Source: Eulemur rufifrons (Eukaryota > Chordata > Mammalia > Primates > Lemuridae). Taken from it: DNA of 64,000 nt. The translations under genes and the position numbers were made by a program. Location of the stretch: NCBI RefSeq assembly GCF_041146395.1, contig NC_090990.1, positions 46,448,001 to 46,512,000 of the forward strand, written 5' to 3'. Positions 1 to 10,870 of the stretch are shown here, piece by piece (the stretch's first letter is position 1; every line of letters begins with the position of its first letter). The notes below the pieces were generated by a model. That model had not been told where the DNA came from, ran no database searches, and saw only the letters and a list, made by a program, of their open reading frames with translations.

Positions 1-387
1 AGGAATAGCATGTTGATTTCCAGGAGGAAAATCCATCTCAGATTTTGATAGGAATTGTGTTGAATCTATAGATCATTTGAGGGAGTATTGCTATTTTAAC
101 AATATTTATTTTCCAATCCATGAACAGAGGATGCCTTTTCATTTATTTAGATCTTTTTAAATTTCTTTTAATTATGTTTTGTAGTTTTCAGTATACAAGT
201 CTTATAGTTCTTTTGTTAAATTTATTTCATAGTGGAAGATTTTAACATACCTTCTCAGTAACTGATAGAATAGTCAGACCAAAAATAATATTTAAAAAAT
301 ATTTAAAATATGGATTACATGATTAAAAATTAATCTAATAAATATATATGGAGCATTATAATAAACAATTACAGAATACACATATTT
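1..387. repeat. Old L1 fragments in two orientations
   Basis: Bases 1-245 read as an L1 ORF2 fragment on the minus strand. Bases 246-387 read as L1 ORF2 endonuclease-region sequence on the plus strand, full of stops. The orientation switch could be an old twin-primed copy or two abutting insertions. The young L1 at 388-1454 is inserted at its right edge. Confidence 0.6.
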
Positions 388-1454
388 TTCTTTTTCTTAT
401 TTCATCTTATTGTTATGGGGGATACAGAATTGCAGGTTACATACGTTGCCCATGTACCGCCTTTCCTCCCAAGTCAGAGCTCCAGGAGTATCTGTTCCCC
501 AGATAGTGCGCGTTGCACCCATCATGTAGGTATATATCCCTCCCTTCCCCACCCCCCCTTCCCGAGTCAGCATCTTCAAGCGTTACCATTCCCCAAAGGG
601 TGCCCAATGCACTCATTGCGTAGGCATACACCCATCCCCTCCCCCACCCCCCACCTCAGTCTGATATCCGATTGGTGACGTTCCCAGATGTGTATTTAGG
701 TGATGATCAGGGAAACCAATTTTCTGGTGAGTACATGTGATGCTTGTTTTTCCATTCTTGGGATACTTCACTTAATATAATGGGTTCCAACTCTCTCCAG
801 GAGAACCATAGAGATGTCGTATCTTCATTATTCCTTATAGCTGAGTAATACTCCATGGTATACATATACCACAGCTTACTAATCCAATCATGTGTTGATG
901 GGCATTTGGGTTGTTTCCACATCTTTGCTCTTGTGAATTGTGCTGCTATAAACATTCGGGTACATGTGTCTTTGTTACAGAATGACCTTTTTTCCTTTGG
1001 GTATATGCCCAATAATGGGATTGCTGGGTCAAATGGCAGGTCTGCTTGAATCTGTTTAAGATACCTCCATAATTCTTTCCACAGGGGTTGCACTAGTTTG
1101 CAGTCCCACCAGCAGTGTATGAGTGTTCCTGTCTCTCCACATCCATGCCAACATGTGTTGTTTTGGGATTTTTTGATAAAGGCCATTCTCACTGGGGTTA
1201 AGTGATATCTCATTGTGGTTTTGATTTGCATTTCTCTGATGATTAGGGATGTTGAGCATTTTTTCATATGTTTGTTAGCCATTCTTATATCTTCTTTTGA
1301 GAAGTTTCTATTCATGTCATTTGCCCACTTTTTGATAGGGTTGTTAGATTTTTTCTTGCTGACTTTCCTGAGTTCTAAATAGATTCTTGTTATCAGTCCT
1401 TTATCTGATGTGCAGTATGCAAAAATTTTTTCCCATTCTGTAGGTGGTCTGTTT
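388..1454 (-). mobile_element. Young 5'-truncated L1, 3' end
   Basis: Minus-strand L1 with an A-rich tail (seen as T-rich DNA at 388-411), a G-rich 3' UTR and the C-terminal part of ORF2. It is flanked by a perfect 15-bp target-site duplication, AGAATACACATATTT, at 373-387 and 1455-1469. It matches the 3' kilobase of the L1 at 15733-23610 closely, so it belongs to the same young subfamily. Truncation falls inside ORF2, as usual for incomplete target-primed reverse transcription. Confidence 0.93.
707..1454 (-). pseudogene. L1 ORF2p C-terminal fragment (5'-truncated, no internal stop)
   Basis: This is the C-terminal part of the L1 endonuclease/reverse transcriptase, about 248 codons, with no stop or frameshift before the natural end at 707. 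It contains the Cys-rich segment (C-x3-C followed by H-C-x3-C spacing) that forms the ORF2p C-terminal zinc-knuckle-like region, and the conserved W/Y-rich tail ([12 protein letters not shown]). The endonuclease and reverse-transcriptase domains are missing because of the 5' truncation, so it cannot act alone. The open frame extends a few codons into flanking DNA, up to 1480. The absence of lesions argues for recent insertion. Confidence 0.9.
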
Positions 1455-1469
1455 AGAATACACATATTT

Positions 1470-2130
1470 GTCAATAGCACTTTGAAATTTTATAATGAGT
1501 TTTCATGTACAATAATGTAAGTCCTCGAAGTTTGTCCTTCTTCAAATTTTTTTAGCTAATTTTGTTTATTTACATTTTTGTATAAATATAAGAATCACCT
1601 TGTCAATTTCCAAAAAAAGCTAGCTGAGATTCTGAATAGGGTTGCATTAAATCTCTGGATTATTTTGGGGAGAGCTGACATACATTATAATATATACATA
1701 TGTAATGTCATCTTACTCTTATTCTTAAAAAATGACAATGTGTTATATATAAAATTCTTGATAGCAGGCATTTTATTCCCATTTTCAGGAGGAAGTTATC
1801 ATATTTCATCTTTAAGTTATTTTGTTTTATTTTTAAGAAAATCTTTCTCTTATTAAGGATAATCTTACACATCTTTATTCATACCATATATATTTTATAT
1901 GGATTCTTTCAATTCAAGCACATGCAATATCCATTTATTTAGATCTTCTTTAATTTCTCTAATCAAGTTTTATGTTATAGTGGTGTTGCACTTCTTTATA
2001 CTCATTCCTAAATATTATCAATAATATCTTTTAGAAATATGATCTCCCAATTTGTTGTTCCTGGTATAAAAAAAGGTTACTGATATTTGTATATTGACTT
2101 TGTATCCAAGTTAGTTTCTTTCTTTCTTTC
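1470..2130 (-). repeat. Old L1 (L1M-type) ORF2 fragment
   Basis: AT-rich sequence recognisable in pieces as degraded minus-strand L1 ORF2. Part of it (1751-1865) is an imperfect copy of 2448-2582, out of the expected L1 order. No intact frame remains. Confidence 0.6.
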
Positions 2131-2133
2131 TAT

Positions 2134-2290
2134 CTTTTTTTAAGAGATGGTGTCTCTGCTGTCACCCAGGTCAGAGTTCAGTGGTGCGATCATAGCTCCT
2201 TAAAGCCTTGAACTCCTGGGCTCAAGCCATTCTTCCACCTCAGCCTCCCAAGTAACTGGGATTACAGGTGTGAGCTAACACATCCAGCTA
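2134..2290 (-). repeat. Alu monomer (FLAM/old Alu type)
   Basis: A single 7SL-derived monomer in reverse orientation. It begins with a T-rich stretch and contains the typical 'CACCCAGG', 'CTCCTGGGCTCAAGC' and 'GGGATTACAGG' blocks. There is no second arm, so a free left monomer or a truncated old Alu is likely. It interrupts the old L1. Confidence 0.8.
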
Positions 2291-2299
2291 AATTAATTT

Positions 2300-2705
2300 A
2301 TTAATTATGTTCATCAAATTGTATTGGACTTTCTATGTGTACGTCAGGTTGTCTGTGAGTAATGACAGTTTTCTTGTTTTACAAACTTTATCCTTTTATA
2401 CTCTTGTTTTATTGCAATGACTAGGACCTCCAGCATGATGTTGAATAAAATTCTTCATAGCAGGCATTTTATTCCCATTTTCAGCAGGAACCTTTTAATA
2501 TTTCACCATTAAGTATGTTATCTCCTTTAAGTTGTTTTGTTCTGTTTTTAAGAAACTTTTATCTTATTAAGGATATTCTTATAGTTTCTTAAGTTTTTTT
2601 TTTTTCCATTTGCTTTCATAAATGGGTATAGGATTTTATTAACACTTTTCCTGGAATAAACCCAACTTGGCATTGTTATATTTCACATGAGAATTTTGCA
2701 TCTAT
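2300..2705 (-). repeat. Old L1 fragment, continuation
   Basis: Degraded minus-strand L1 ORF2 sequence that continues the fragment left of the Alu monomer. It ends in the region that encodes the reverse-transcriptase palm in L1. No open frame. Confidence 0.6.
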
Positions 2706-5560
2706 GTTTATGGGGAAAAAATACTAAATGAGACTTTCAATTCAGAGTGCTATGTGTGAATGACTATAAAAGGACAGGTATTATAGGAGAACTTACACTG
2801 CGGATATTTAACCTAGTGTCTGAAAGTCAGGGAAGGATTCACATAGGAAGAGAACCTTAGTTAAAGGGCTAGTAAGAATACATTAGTTGACATTGACATG
2901 GGTAGGGGATATAGCATATTCCAAGCGGAATAAAGAGCATGTTCAAAGGCATAGAGGTAGAAGAGAGAGCTATCAGTGCTCCAGGAATTGAAAACCATCC
3001 AGTATATCTGACATAGGCAGGAGATGTAGCCCAGAGAGTAAGAGGAGGCCTGCCGATGGAGGAGGAAGGCCACATTAAGATTCATTTGAGTGGTTTTTTC
3101 ATTTCTTGCTCACTTAAAACTAATAGATATTGAGATTGTGACCAATATTGAAGTAATAGTAGTTTAGTGATTTTCCACTTCTGCAAAAAGTAGCCCAGGA
3201 GTTCTGTAGAGATGCCTGTGGTTAAGATGGAAGGTGGGAGGCAGAGCAAGACCATCTCTTTCATCATCTATTTTAAAACCACCACTGCAACCAGAACATT
3301 TTCACACTTACCTCATTTATAAAATAAACTTCTGCATAAGATTTCATCTGAAGAAAGGGTTCTGCTACTATTTGTGTATGTGTGTATGTATTTGAGATAG
3401 ATAGTTCCCAAGAAATAAACTATTATCTTCATAAACTCAAAAATCTGCTCCCAGAACAGCTCCCAAACTCCATCCTTCAAAGGTAAGCAAGGGTGGGGTC
3501 TTCTTGGTAGAATATGGCCAGATGTTTCCAACATGCTGTAATAAAAACTAGACTTGAATGTTCCCAGAGCTGAATTGCAAAAACTAAAGAAAAGAAGGAG
3601 GAGGAAAGAGAGAAAGGGGAAAAGTCAAATACAAATACGTGAGTATGAGTGTTTTCAGGGACCTTGGAAAATACGTTTTCTGAAAGAAGGAAAGCTGCAG
3701 AAATTCAAATCAGAGTCTTCTTAAGAGGACTTTCTGAATTAAAGCAAGCTTCTCCTTGTCACTTGTGCCTGTAGTTGAGGGGGCAAAATGATGAGCAAAA
3801 CTGAGCATTTCTCTGCGTCATCACTCCCCGCCTCCAACCCCGACTGTTGGAGAGAGGATAATTTGAGTTTGGCAGAAAATATAAACACAGTTCATTTTCC
3901 TAAGACTTTGAAAAACAGCAATTAAAACCATCCCAAACACCTTGAAAATTAATTAATTCTTTTCCAGTTAAGCTGTTAGCCTCGCGAAGGCAATAAACTC
4001 ATCGTGTTAATATACATTGGAACATTTACTCATTATTTCTCCATATCTACCTGTCTTATCTATCTTTATTTGGACTTTTACAAAGTAGTTACTGAATTGT
4101 GTGCACCAGTAAATGCATTAACTCGGTGCAATTTCATGGAGATTTATGCACCTGCAATATCGAATATATTAAGTTCCCATAAAAGCTTGGCATTTTGGGT
4201 ATGTTCTTTCCCAAGGCCCTATAGGGTGCATTTTCAATGTGGAGAGCAATACACAGGAACCAAAATCAATGCGCTTAAATTATTAAAATTCTAAGCAGTC
4301 GTTACGGATTGGGTCAAGTATTATAAAACTTACAGTTCATCAATTTACTTTCAATATTAATTTTAGCCTTTGCCTTGCCATGAAAACCATGAGGATGGAA
4401 AGCATGTAACATCTCACAGCTGACACAGAAGGGAAGTGACTCTGAAATATAGACCCTCTCGGCCTCTGGGGAAGATTTATGTGGCGAGGATCACTCTCCC
4501 CGTAGTGAGACTGCAGGTGAGTGGCAGGTCTGCATTACAAATGCCTGGGGTAACTATAAAAACATAAATGGTATCAGGTTATTGATTTTTGTTCTTTCTG
4601 GAGCCCACAAATTAGAAAAGTCACTGCTAAAAATCACTGGTCTATCCACAAATTTTAATTAAAGCATAAATAAATCATTTTAGTTGCTGCACTTGCATAT
4701 AAACAAAGGGGGAGATGGCATCCTTACAAATGCTTGTCAACATTTGGTGACTAATGGCTCACAGTGAAAATACAATCTGAAGCAAGTGAATTGAAAGCAG
4801 ATTCTGGAGCTAACTAATATCACATGCAAACCATCTAAAGCTATTATGGCAAGAGGCAGTGAAACCACAGATCAGGGTTTTTTTGGGGGTGGCTGGGTGG
4901 AGGATGAGGATAATTTTGTTAAGTAGAGAAATACTATTTTTTTATTAAATAAAGTGAATCCCTGTAATGAGATATTACAGCTGCTGCACTTTTGCCACAT
5001 GATGGAGAAATGAATACCCCACCCCTGCAGCAAACACTAACCATATGCTGCAATGATTCCAAATGTTGATGTTATTTCTAAATAAATACATAGCAAGGAC
5101 CAATATAAATAGGCCTTCAGAAAATACGGTTTGAAGGAGATGGTGTGAGCAGATCCCATTACATCAAAAAGAAGAAATTGAGATAGTAAATATTAAAGGA
5201 ATTCCCAAGGGATTTCCAACGTTGGCATGGGTTCAGAAAGCCAGAACATGATTTTCATGTTGTGTTCCAGCTTTGGGGGAAGCACGTGGAATGCTCCTCT
5301 GCAGGTATGGCCAGAGAACTCCCTCTGCATGTGTTCCTCAAAACTGGGGTGATGCAGAAGCAGTGGGGAGCTAGGCTTTCCTGTTGCCATGGGGAGGGCA
5401 CAATGACGGAATGACCTGTGTGGTTAGCACATCTTAGCGCAAGGTTCTTCACGCAATGGGAAGATGGACCTTCTGTGATTGTCTATGCAGCTGGAGTGGA
5501 GACTTGGAGAGAGCAGGAAGCATGTTATCTGCAGTAACCTCTTATCTGTCAAATGTTAGT
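2706..5560. other. No gene or clear repeat seen
   Basis: Mostly single-copy looking sequence of mixed composition. The open frames here are short (under 100 codons) and have no recognisable domain. Nothing annotatable was found apart from a few purine-rich runs (3590-3630). Confidence 0.5.
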
Positions 5561-5680
5561 AAAATAAGGATTTTTTTTACATTCATTCATTCAATTAGCA
5601 AACATTCATTAAGAACTTACTGTATGCTGTGCATGATGTTAGCTATTTGAGAATACAGAAAGGCATAACGCAAAGTCTCT
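5561..5680. repeat. L2/MIR-type fragment
   Basis: Contains the ATTCATTCATTCA run followed by the 'aacattcattaagaacttactgtatgc' theme (only loosely conserved), typical of L2 3' ends. A 17-base A run follows at 5706-5722. The stretch 5723-6000 holds nothing I recognise. Confidence 0.5.
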
Positions 5681-6004
5681 GCCCTTAAGAAGGATCCACA
5701 GTTTACAAAAAAAAAAAAAAAAGGTTCAACACAAAGTGGTAAGTATTCTAATAGCAGCATTCTAAGTATACTAGGGGAACCCAGAGGAAGATAAGGCTGA
5801 ACATTAGAAAAAAAGGCATGAGGCCAAGGAAAGTTTCACAAAGATAGTGACATTTAGGTGGACTCTTGTCATAGGAATCTGCATTTGCTAAGTAAAAAAA
5901 TAAAATAAAATTTCCAAACAACTGGAACTTAACCTTTTGTGTGATGCACCTTAAAATAAGGAAAATTTTATTTAAGATAAAAAGCAAAACAAAACAAAAT
6001 AAAA

Positions 6005-6240
6005 AATGATAGCAGAGGCATAGAGAACAAACCCTAAAGCCAGACTACCTGGTTCTACATCCCTGCTATACCACTTCCTAGATCTGAAAACTTAGACAAG
6101 TTATTTGACTTCTCTGAGTCTCAAAATCCTAATCTTAAAAATGGGGGCAGTAATAGTACATACCTCATATATTATTGTAAGAAATAAATGAGAGTTAATG
6201 CTTGCAAAGATCTTAGAACAGTGCCTACTATATAAGCATT
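6005..6240 (+). repeat. MIR (plus)
   Basis: A tRNA-derived MIR SINE in forward order: the 'gccagactacctggttc' B-box-like region, the 'acttctctgagtctca' core, then the 'cagtgcctac' 3' part. It is old and diverged. Confidence 0.75.
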
Positions 6241-6319
6241 ATAACCACACACATACATTAATATGCAGATACACAGTCACGTACATTCTTACACACACAC
6301 AAGGCTTATTACCAATATT

Positions 6320-6440
6320 ATACTTGCCTGATGGCAAATGTTTATTGAGTATTGATTATGTGCCAGTTACCATATTAGGCACTGAGAAGAGGTGGTAAAC
6401 AGAAAAACAGGGTCCCTGACCTCAGGACACTGACAGTTTT
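6320..6440. repeat. L2 fragment
   Basis: Short piece with the 'tttattgagtattgattatgtgccag...aggcactgag' theme of L2/MIR 3' regions. Confidence 0.5.
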
Positions 6441-6589
6441 AACTAACTCCCAATGTTACTAACTACTAAATCCGAACACTCCACTTAGTTACACATGCCA
6501 CCTCCTTCTCTTACAGAACTCCCACACTCCACATGTACGAGATCATACACACCCTCTTTCTCCCCCTGTTCTTTTTTCTTTGTTGTCTG

Positions 6590-7310
6590 CCTTAATTGGT
6601 AGCATCATCACCCAGCCAGTGGTCTAAGCCCAGAATCTGGAAATCATCTCTGATTCTTGTATCTCTCCATCACCCTCATACCAATCACCAAGCCATTCCA
6701 ACTTCATCCTTAAAAGTGGCATCAAGTCTACCTCCTCCATCCTGGCAGCAACTCATGGAGTTCAAGCCCTTGGCCTTGCGCTTCTGTATGGCGGCCACAG
6801 TCCCTGAACCAGCCTCTGATTTAGCCCAGCATGCACCCAGCTCCCAGAGAGAACTTTCCAAAAGGGAGTCTGGCCATGGCCTATTCACTTCAGTCCTTTA
6901 AATGAATCCTCATTGCTTGCAGTGTACAAAGCATGACATTCAAGGTCCAAATGAATTGAGCATCATTACATCAAACGATGCTAAACACCTCCAGCTTCGT
7001 CTTGAACCACTCCCTGCCTCATATTCCATCCTCCTTCAAGGTGGAGCTGCTGTTGTCCTCAACATACTTCCCCTTTTCCCCACCCACCTGCACTCCACCC
7101 CTCTGAGAAGGCTTCCTGACTCCTCCTCTGGCTCTCTCTTCTGTGGTCCCGTGCCCTCCTGTGCGTGGCTCTTGCACTGCACACTTCCCGTTGCATTGTG
7201 GGTAATGGCTGATTACCTGTGTGTGTCTCTCAGCCCACTGCATGGTGAGCCCAGCACAGCTGCCTGGCATAGAGCAGGAGCATGATAAATATTTGTGGAA
7301 AGAATACAGT
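6590..7310 (-). repeat. L2 LINE fragment
   Basis: Reverse-strand L2 3' sequence, with the 'gaaggcttcctgact' block and the terminal 'tgcctggcatagagcag...ataaatatttg' block. The open frames inside it (for example 6902-7285) are incidental. Confidence 0.6.
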
Positions 7311-7519
7311 ACTTCATTAACTCTAACATGACTTTTTTGCGAGGTGCACTATTATTTTATATACCAATAAAGAAGAAAAAATGCTGCCGATTAAACTTAT
7401 ACTACATATTCTTATCACATCTATTATATGACACATCCCAATTGCAGAGATGTTAAAATGGGAAAGACAGGCTCTTAGAATCCCTGAAATATGGTAACTA
7501 AAATTATCTTTATGACTTT

Positions 7520-7680
7520 ATCAGAATAGTGCAGTGATTAAGGGTTGGGCTCTGGAGATAAAACAAAATCCTGTCTCCACCATTCATCAGGTGTGTGAAC
7601 CTGTGCACATCACATCCCCTCGCTGTGCCTTGGCTTTCTCATTTATAAAGTGGGGTGAATAATAGCACTATCTCTGCTTT
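7520..7680 (+). repeat. MIR (plus)
   Basis: Begins with the MIR 'agtgcagtgattaagg' block, then 'tgggctctggag' and the 'cctcgctgtgccttggctttctcattt' core (diverged). Old tRNA-derived SINE. Confidence 0.75.
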
Positions 7681-8160
7681 GTCCAGTCACACCATGCATG
7701 CATTTTGGACTTTGAATGCTGAAGCCATTGCCTTTCTAGAATGGTCTGTTTTGTAACTTGGTAGATGTATGCTTGTCTGCCCTTTGGGGAGCCAACCCTC
7801 CCCTCATTCCAGTTAGCTTGCTCAAACCATGTGGCTCTGAAAGGCTGAGGGGCCCAAGATAGGGAGAACGGAAAGAACAGATGGCCCCAGACAGCAGGCC
7901 TGACCAATCAGAACACACCATGCTACTTGGCCACACTGACTGGCTCAAGAAAAAAAATAGCTCTAGGGTTTAGGTGATGGTTAAAGAAGCCAATGTACAG
8001 AAAGCAGGTGAACAGTGTCCAGCATATGGTATGCATGGAATAGGTATGCACGGAAGAGCTATTCACCATCATCATCATGATTGTGGCAAAGGAGCTATGA
8101 TATAATGAAGCCCAAAGTAACTACTGAAGTCTGCAAGACATGTGCTCTTATTCTAAATGC
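7681..8160. other. No gene or clear repeat seen
   Basis: Single-copy looking sequence. Short overlapping frames on the minus strand (7668-7948) show no recognisable domain. A small GC-richer patch lies at 7780-7900. Confidence 0.5.
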
Positions 8161-8239
8161 ACCCGTGGATTTTTCTGTAGCAACTAGAAACTTACTAGAA
8201 TGTAAGCTTTATGAAGGCAGAGATCTTTTTCTTTTTCTC

Positions 8240-8274
<35 letters not shown>

Positions 8275-8700
8275 TGAGACAGAGTCTCACTCTGTCGCCC
8301 AGGCTAGAGTGAGTGCCATGGTGTCAGCCTAGCTCACAGCAACCTCAAACTCCTGGGCTCAAGCAATCCTCCTGCCTTAGCCTCCCGAGTAGCTGGGACT
8401 ACAGGCATGTGCCACCACACCCAGCTAATTTTTTCTATATATTTTTAGTTGTCCAGATAATTTCTTTCTATTTTTTCAGTAGAGATGGAGTCTCACTCTT
8501 GCTCAGGCTGGTCTCAAACTCCTGAGCTCAAGTGAGCCTCCTGTCTCAGCCTCCCAGAATGCTAGGATTACAGGCGTGAGCCACCGCGCCGGGCCAAAGG
8601 CAGAGATCTGATTTGTTCACTGATATATCCCAGATACCCAGAATAGAGGATAGCATATAGTAGGTGGTCAAAAAACTTGTTGAATGAATGAACTCTTTAG
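8161..8700 (-). repeat. L2 3' end split by an Alu
   Basis: Left part to 8226 ('actagaatgtaagctttatg') and right part from 8610 ('gtggtcaaaaaacttgttgaatgaatg') join into one L2 3' end once the Alu and one TSD copy are removed. Confidence 0.65.
8227..8596 (-). mobile_element. Lemur-type Alu with 13-bp TSD
   Basis: Dimeric Alu in reverse orientation with a long T-rich start (its A tail). The two arms are joined by an expanded T-rich linker at about 8430-8480, which I associate with lemur AluL-type elements. It is flanked by a perfect 13-bp duplication, AAGGCAGAGATCT, at 8214-8226 and 8597-8609. The target is an older L2 copy. This is one of the better organism markers in the window. Confidence 0.92.
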
Positions 8701-9580
8701 TTTTCCTGGTAACTTCCTCACTGTCTAGATGTAAGATGTCATTTTGTGCTGCTTTCAGTGTGTCTACCTCTGATGGTCCTCCACCTCTCACTCTCTCTCT
8801 CTCTTTTTTTTTTTTTTTTTGCTTCTTTGGCTTCTAGTCTGTTATTAGCTGAAAGATGAAATTAGCCATACATATTAGAATTGTCTTATAGCCCAAGTAA
8901 TGCTGCCCCATCCCTGCCTATCCCCTCCTTGGGCACAGCCGCACACCACAGGGAAACGAGGCATTTCTCACTAAGCATATCACCACGTTTGAGTTTACAG
9001 AGTCCTGCAACTTCAGAGACAACTATGACATCAGTTTCCTCTATGTTCTGCTCCTGGTAGCTTGGCTCTGACAGCAATTAACCCTCAGAGGCATTCTAGA
9101 GAAGGTTTGGGCACTGTGATGGTCCTATTTTTCTTTGGCCTCTCTCCTGACTTGTCTCCATTCCCATCACCCATTCCTGGTGATTGAAAACTTCAAACTA
9201 AGATGATCACTGCCATCCCAACCCAAGGGACCTCCAAGATAAGCTCCCTCTCCCTCATCACAAGGAAGCATGACTTGGAGAGGAGGAGTTTCCAGCCATG
9301 CAGGCCCCTTCCAAGCCTGGCACCATCACTGGGAAGGTGATGCCTGGGGCCTATCCTCATGTCTAAGCTCACGGAGAGAGTGGAGCTGGCCCATTGCCTA
9401 CAGAGACTGAAGCCCAGGGAGAGCCCAATGACAGTGGCCAAGGGCAAAGGCCCAATAAAACCTTGATCCAAAGGGGTGGCCGAGAGAAGCGACAGGGAGC
9501 AAGGTACAAAGCACTGGACTAGAAATCATAGACACTACAATAACCAAGTTTGAATGGTAAGCACAAAGTGAAGCTAGAAT
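8701..9580. other. No gene seen; short CT/T tract inside
   Basis: Single-copy looking DNA with a (CT)n then (T)n run at about 8789-8820. Short minus-strand frames (8886-9077, 9193-9583) have no recognised domain. Confidence 0.5.
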
Positions 9581-9584
9581 CATT

Positions 9585-9700
9585 AATAATAGTAATAGCT
9601 CTCATTTTTTAGTACCTGCTAAAGTCTTTACCTGTGTTGTCTCATTTAATCCTTACAACATACCACGGTAGACCCAGGGTCAGACCCAGGTCTGCCTAAT
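9585..9700 (-). repeat. MIR fragment (minus)
   Basis: Reverse-strand MIR with the 'tgtctcatttaatccttacaaca' theme. Diverged and truncated. Confidence 0.6.
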
Positions 9701-10064
9701 GCCAATGCCTTGACAGCTCCACTCCTGGGCCTCTGTGCTCTGAAGCACTGACATGGAAATGCGTGAGCCCCTTAGGAAAGTGTCTGCAGCTTCACCTGTA
9801 GTATTAAGAGCAACTGGAAGTTCAGCAGTAAGAATGGTCTTCAGGTCAAAGACGAATCACTTGAAATTAGCACCTGCCCCCACTGAGTGCCTCCCACTGA
9901 GTTCCAGGCTTAATCACGCTGCCTCTTCTCTGATGCCACAGCTTGGATGGAGGATTAATCTGGTGCCTATTTGTGTATGGCCTTCTAGAGGCCACATCAG
10001 CCCTCAGGCCTGCCTGCACACCAGGAAGTCAGTATCAAACGGTAGCAACAACAATAACCCAAAA

Positions 10065-10262
10065 TGTAGGGTCAGAGCACTGGCCCTGCGGCCAAACAGC
10101 CTGGGTCTGATTCCTGGCTGGGCCACTGCTCTGATCCTTGTTTTCTTCTTCTGTAAAATGAAGGAATTGATAATAGACCCACTTCATGAATTTGTTGTAT
10201 GTAATGCACTTAGAGTAGCTCCTGGAATTTTGTACATGCCGGTAAATGTTAGCTACTGTGAT
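10065..10262 (+). repeat. MIR (plus)
   Basis: Forward MIR with 'gcggccaaacagcctgggt', 'cttcttctgtaaaatg' and the trailing 'gtacatgccggtaaatgttagc'. It directly abuts the Tigger-type MITE. Confidence 0.75.
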
Positions 10263-10266
10263 TATA

Positions 10267-10616
10267 CAAATTCAATATCCCTTATCTGAAATGCTTGGGA
10301 CCAGACGTGTTTTGAATTTCATATTTTTTCAGGTTTTGGAATATTTGCATATACATAATAAGATATCTTCGGAATGAGACCCAAATCTAAACATGAAATT
10401 CATTTATGTTTCATATATACTTTATACACATAGACTGCCGGCAATTTTATACAATATTTTTAATACTTTTGTGTATGAAACAAAGTTTTAACTGTGATCC
10501 ATCACATGAGGTCAGGTGTGGAATTTTCTACTTGTGGCATCATGTCAAGAGTCAAAAAGTTTCAGAGTTTGGAGCATTTCAGATTTCGGATTTTCAGACT
10601 AGGGGTGCTCAACCTG
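10267..10616 (+). mobile_element. Tigger-type Tc1/mariner MITE, about 350 bp
   Basis: Non-autonomous DNA transposon flanked by TA dinucleotides (10265-10266 and 10617-10618). The left end (CAAATTCAATATCCCTTATC) and the reverse complement of the right end (CAGGTTGAGCACCCCTAGTC) form an imperfect terminal inverted repeat. It matches a common TcMar-Tigger-related family by recall; I do not name the subfamily. No transposase. Confidence 0.78.
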
Positions 10617-10618
10617 TA

Positions 10619-10870
10619 TTGTGCACATGGGCCAGGAACAATGCCAAACACTTTGCATGCAATTTCTCATTTAAGTATCTCAACTCTATGAAATAGGCAC
10701 TGTCATTTTGCCCCCGTTTTTATAGATGAGAAAATTACGATACAGAGAAGTTCAATAACTTTTCCAAGGTTATACAGCAAACAAATGGTGGCAATGGATT
10801 TTGAATCCAAGCCGACAGACTCCATGCTGTGTACTCAAAACCACCACACTGAACTATTTCCAGCACGAAG
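10619..10870 (-). repeat. MIR (minus)
   Basis: Reverse MIR: 'ggccaggaacaatgcc', 'tttctcatttaagtatctcaac', 'tatagatgagaaaatta', then the diverged anticodon-side region. About 250 bp, near full length. Confidence 0.8.

Noticed and set aside
855..1049. Short plus-strand frame (and 22927-23121 on the minus strand)
   Set aside because: Antisense shadow of the L1 ORF2 C-terminus. The same peptide appears in both L1 copies only because the DNA is shared.
5706..5722. A17 run as the tail of a processed pseudogene
   Set aside because: No gene-like sequence, target duplication or polyadenylation signal upstream.
6902..7285. 127-codon plus-strand frame
   Set aside because: Falls in L2 debris and overlaps a minus-strand frame of 83 codons. 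No domain and no conservation evidence.
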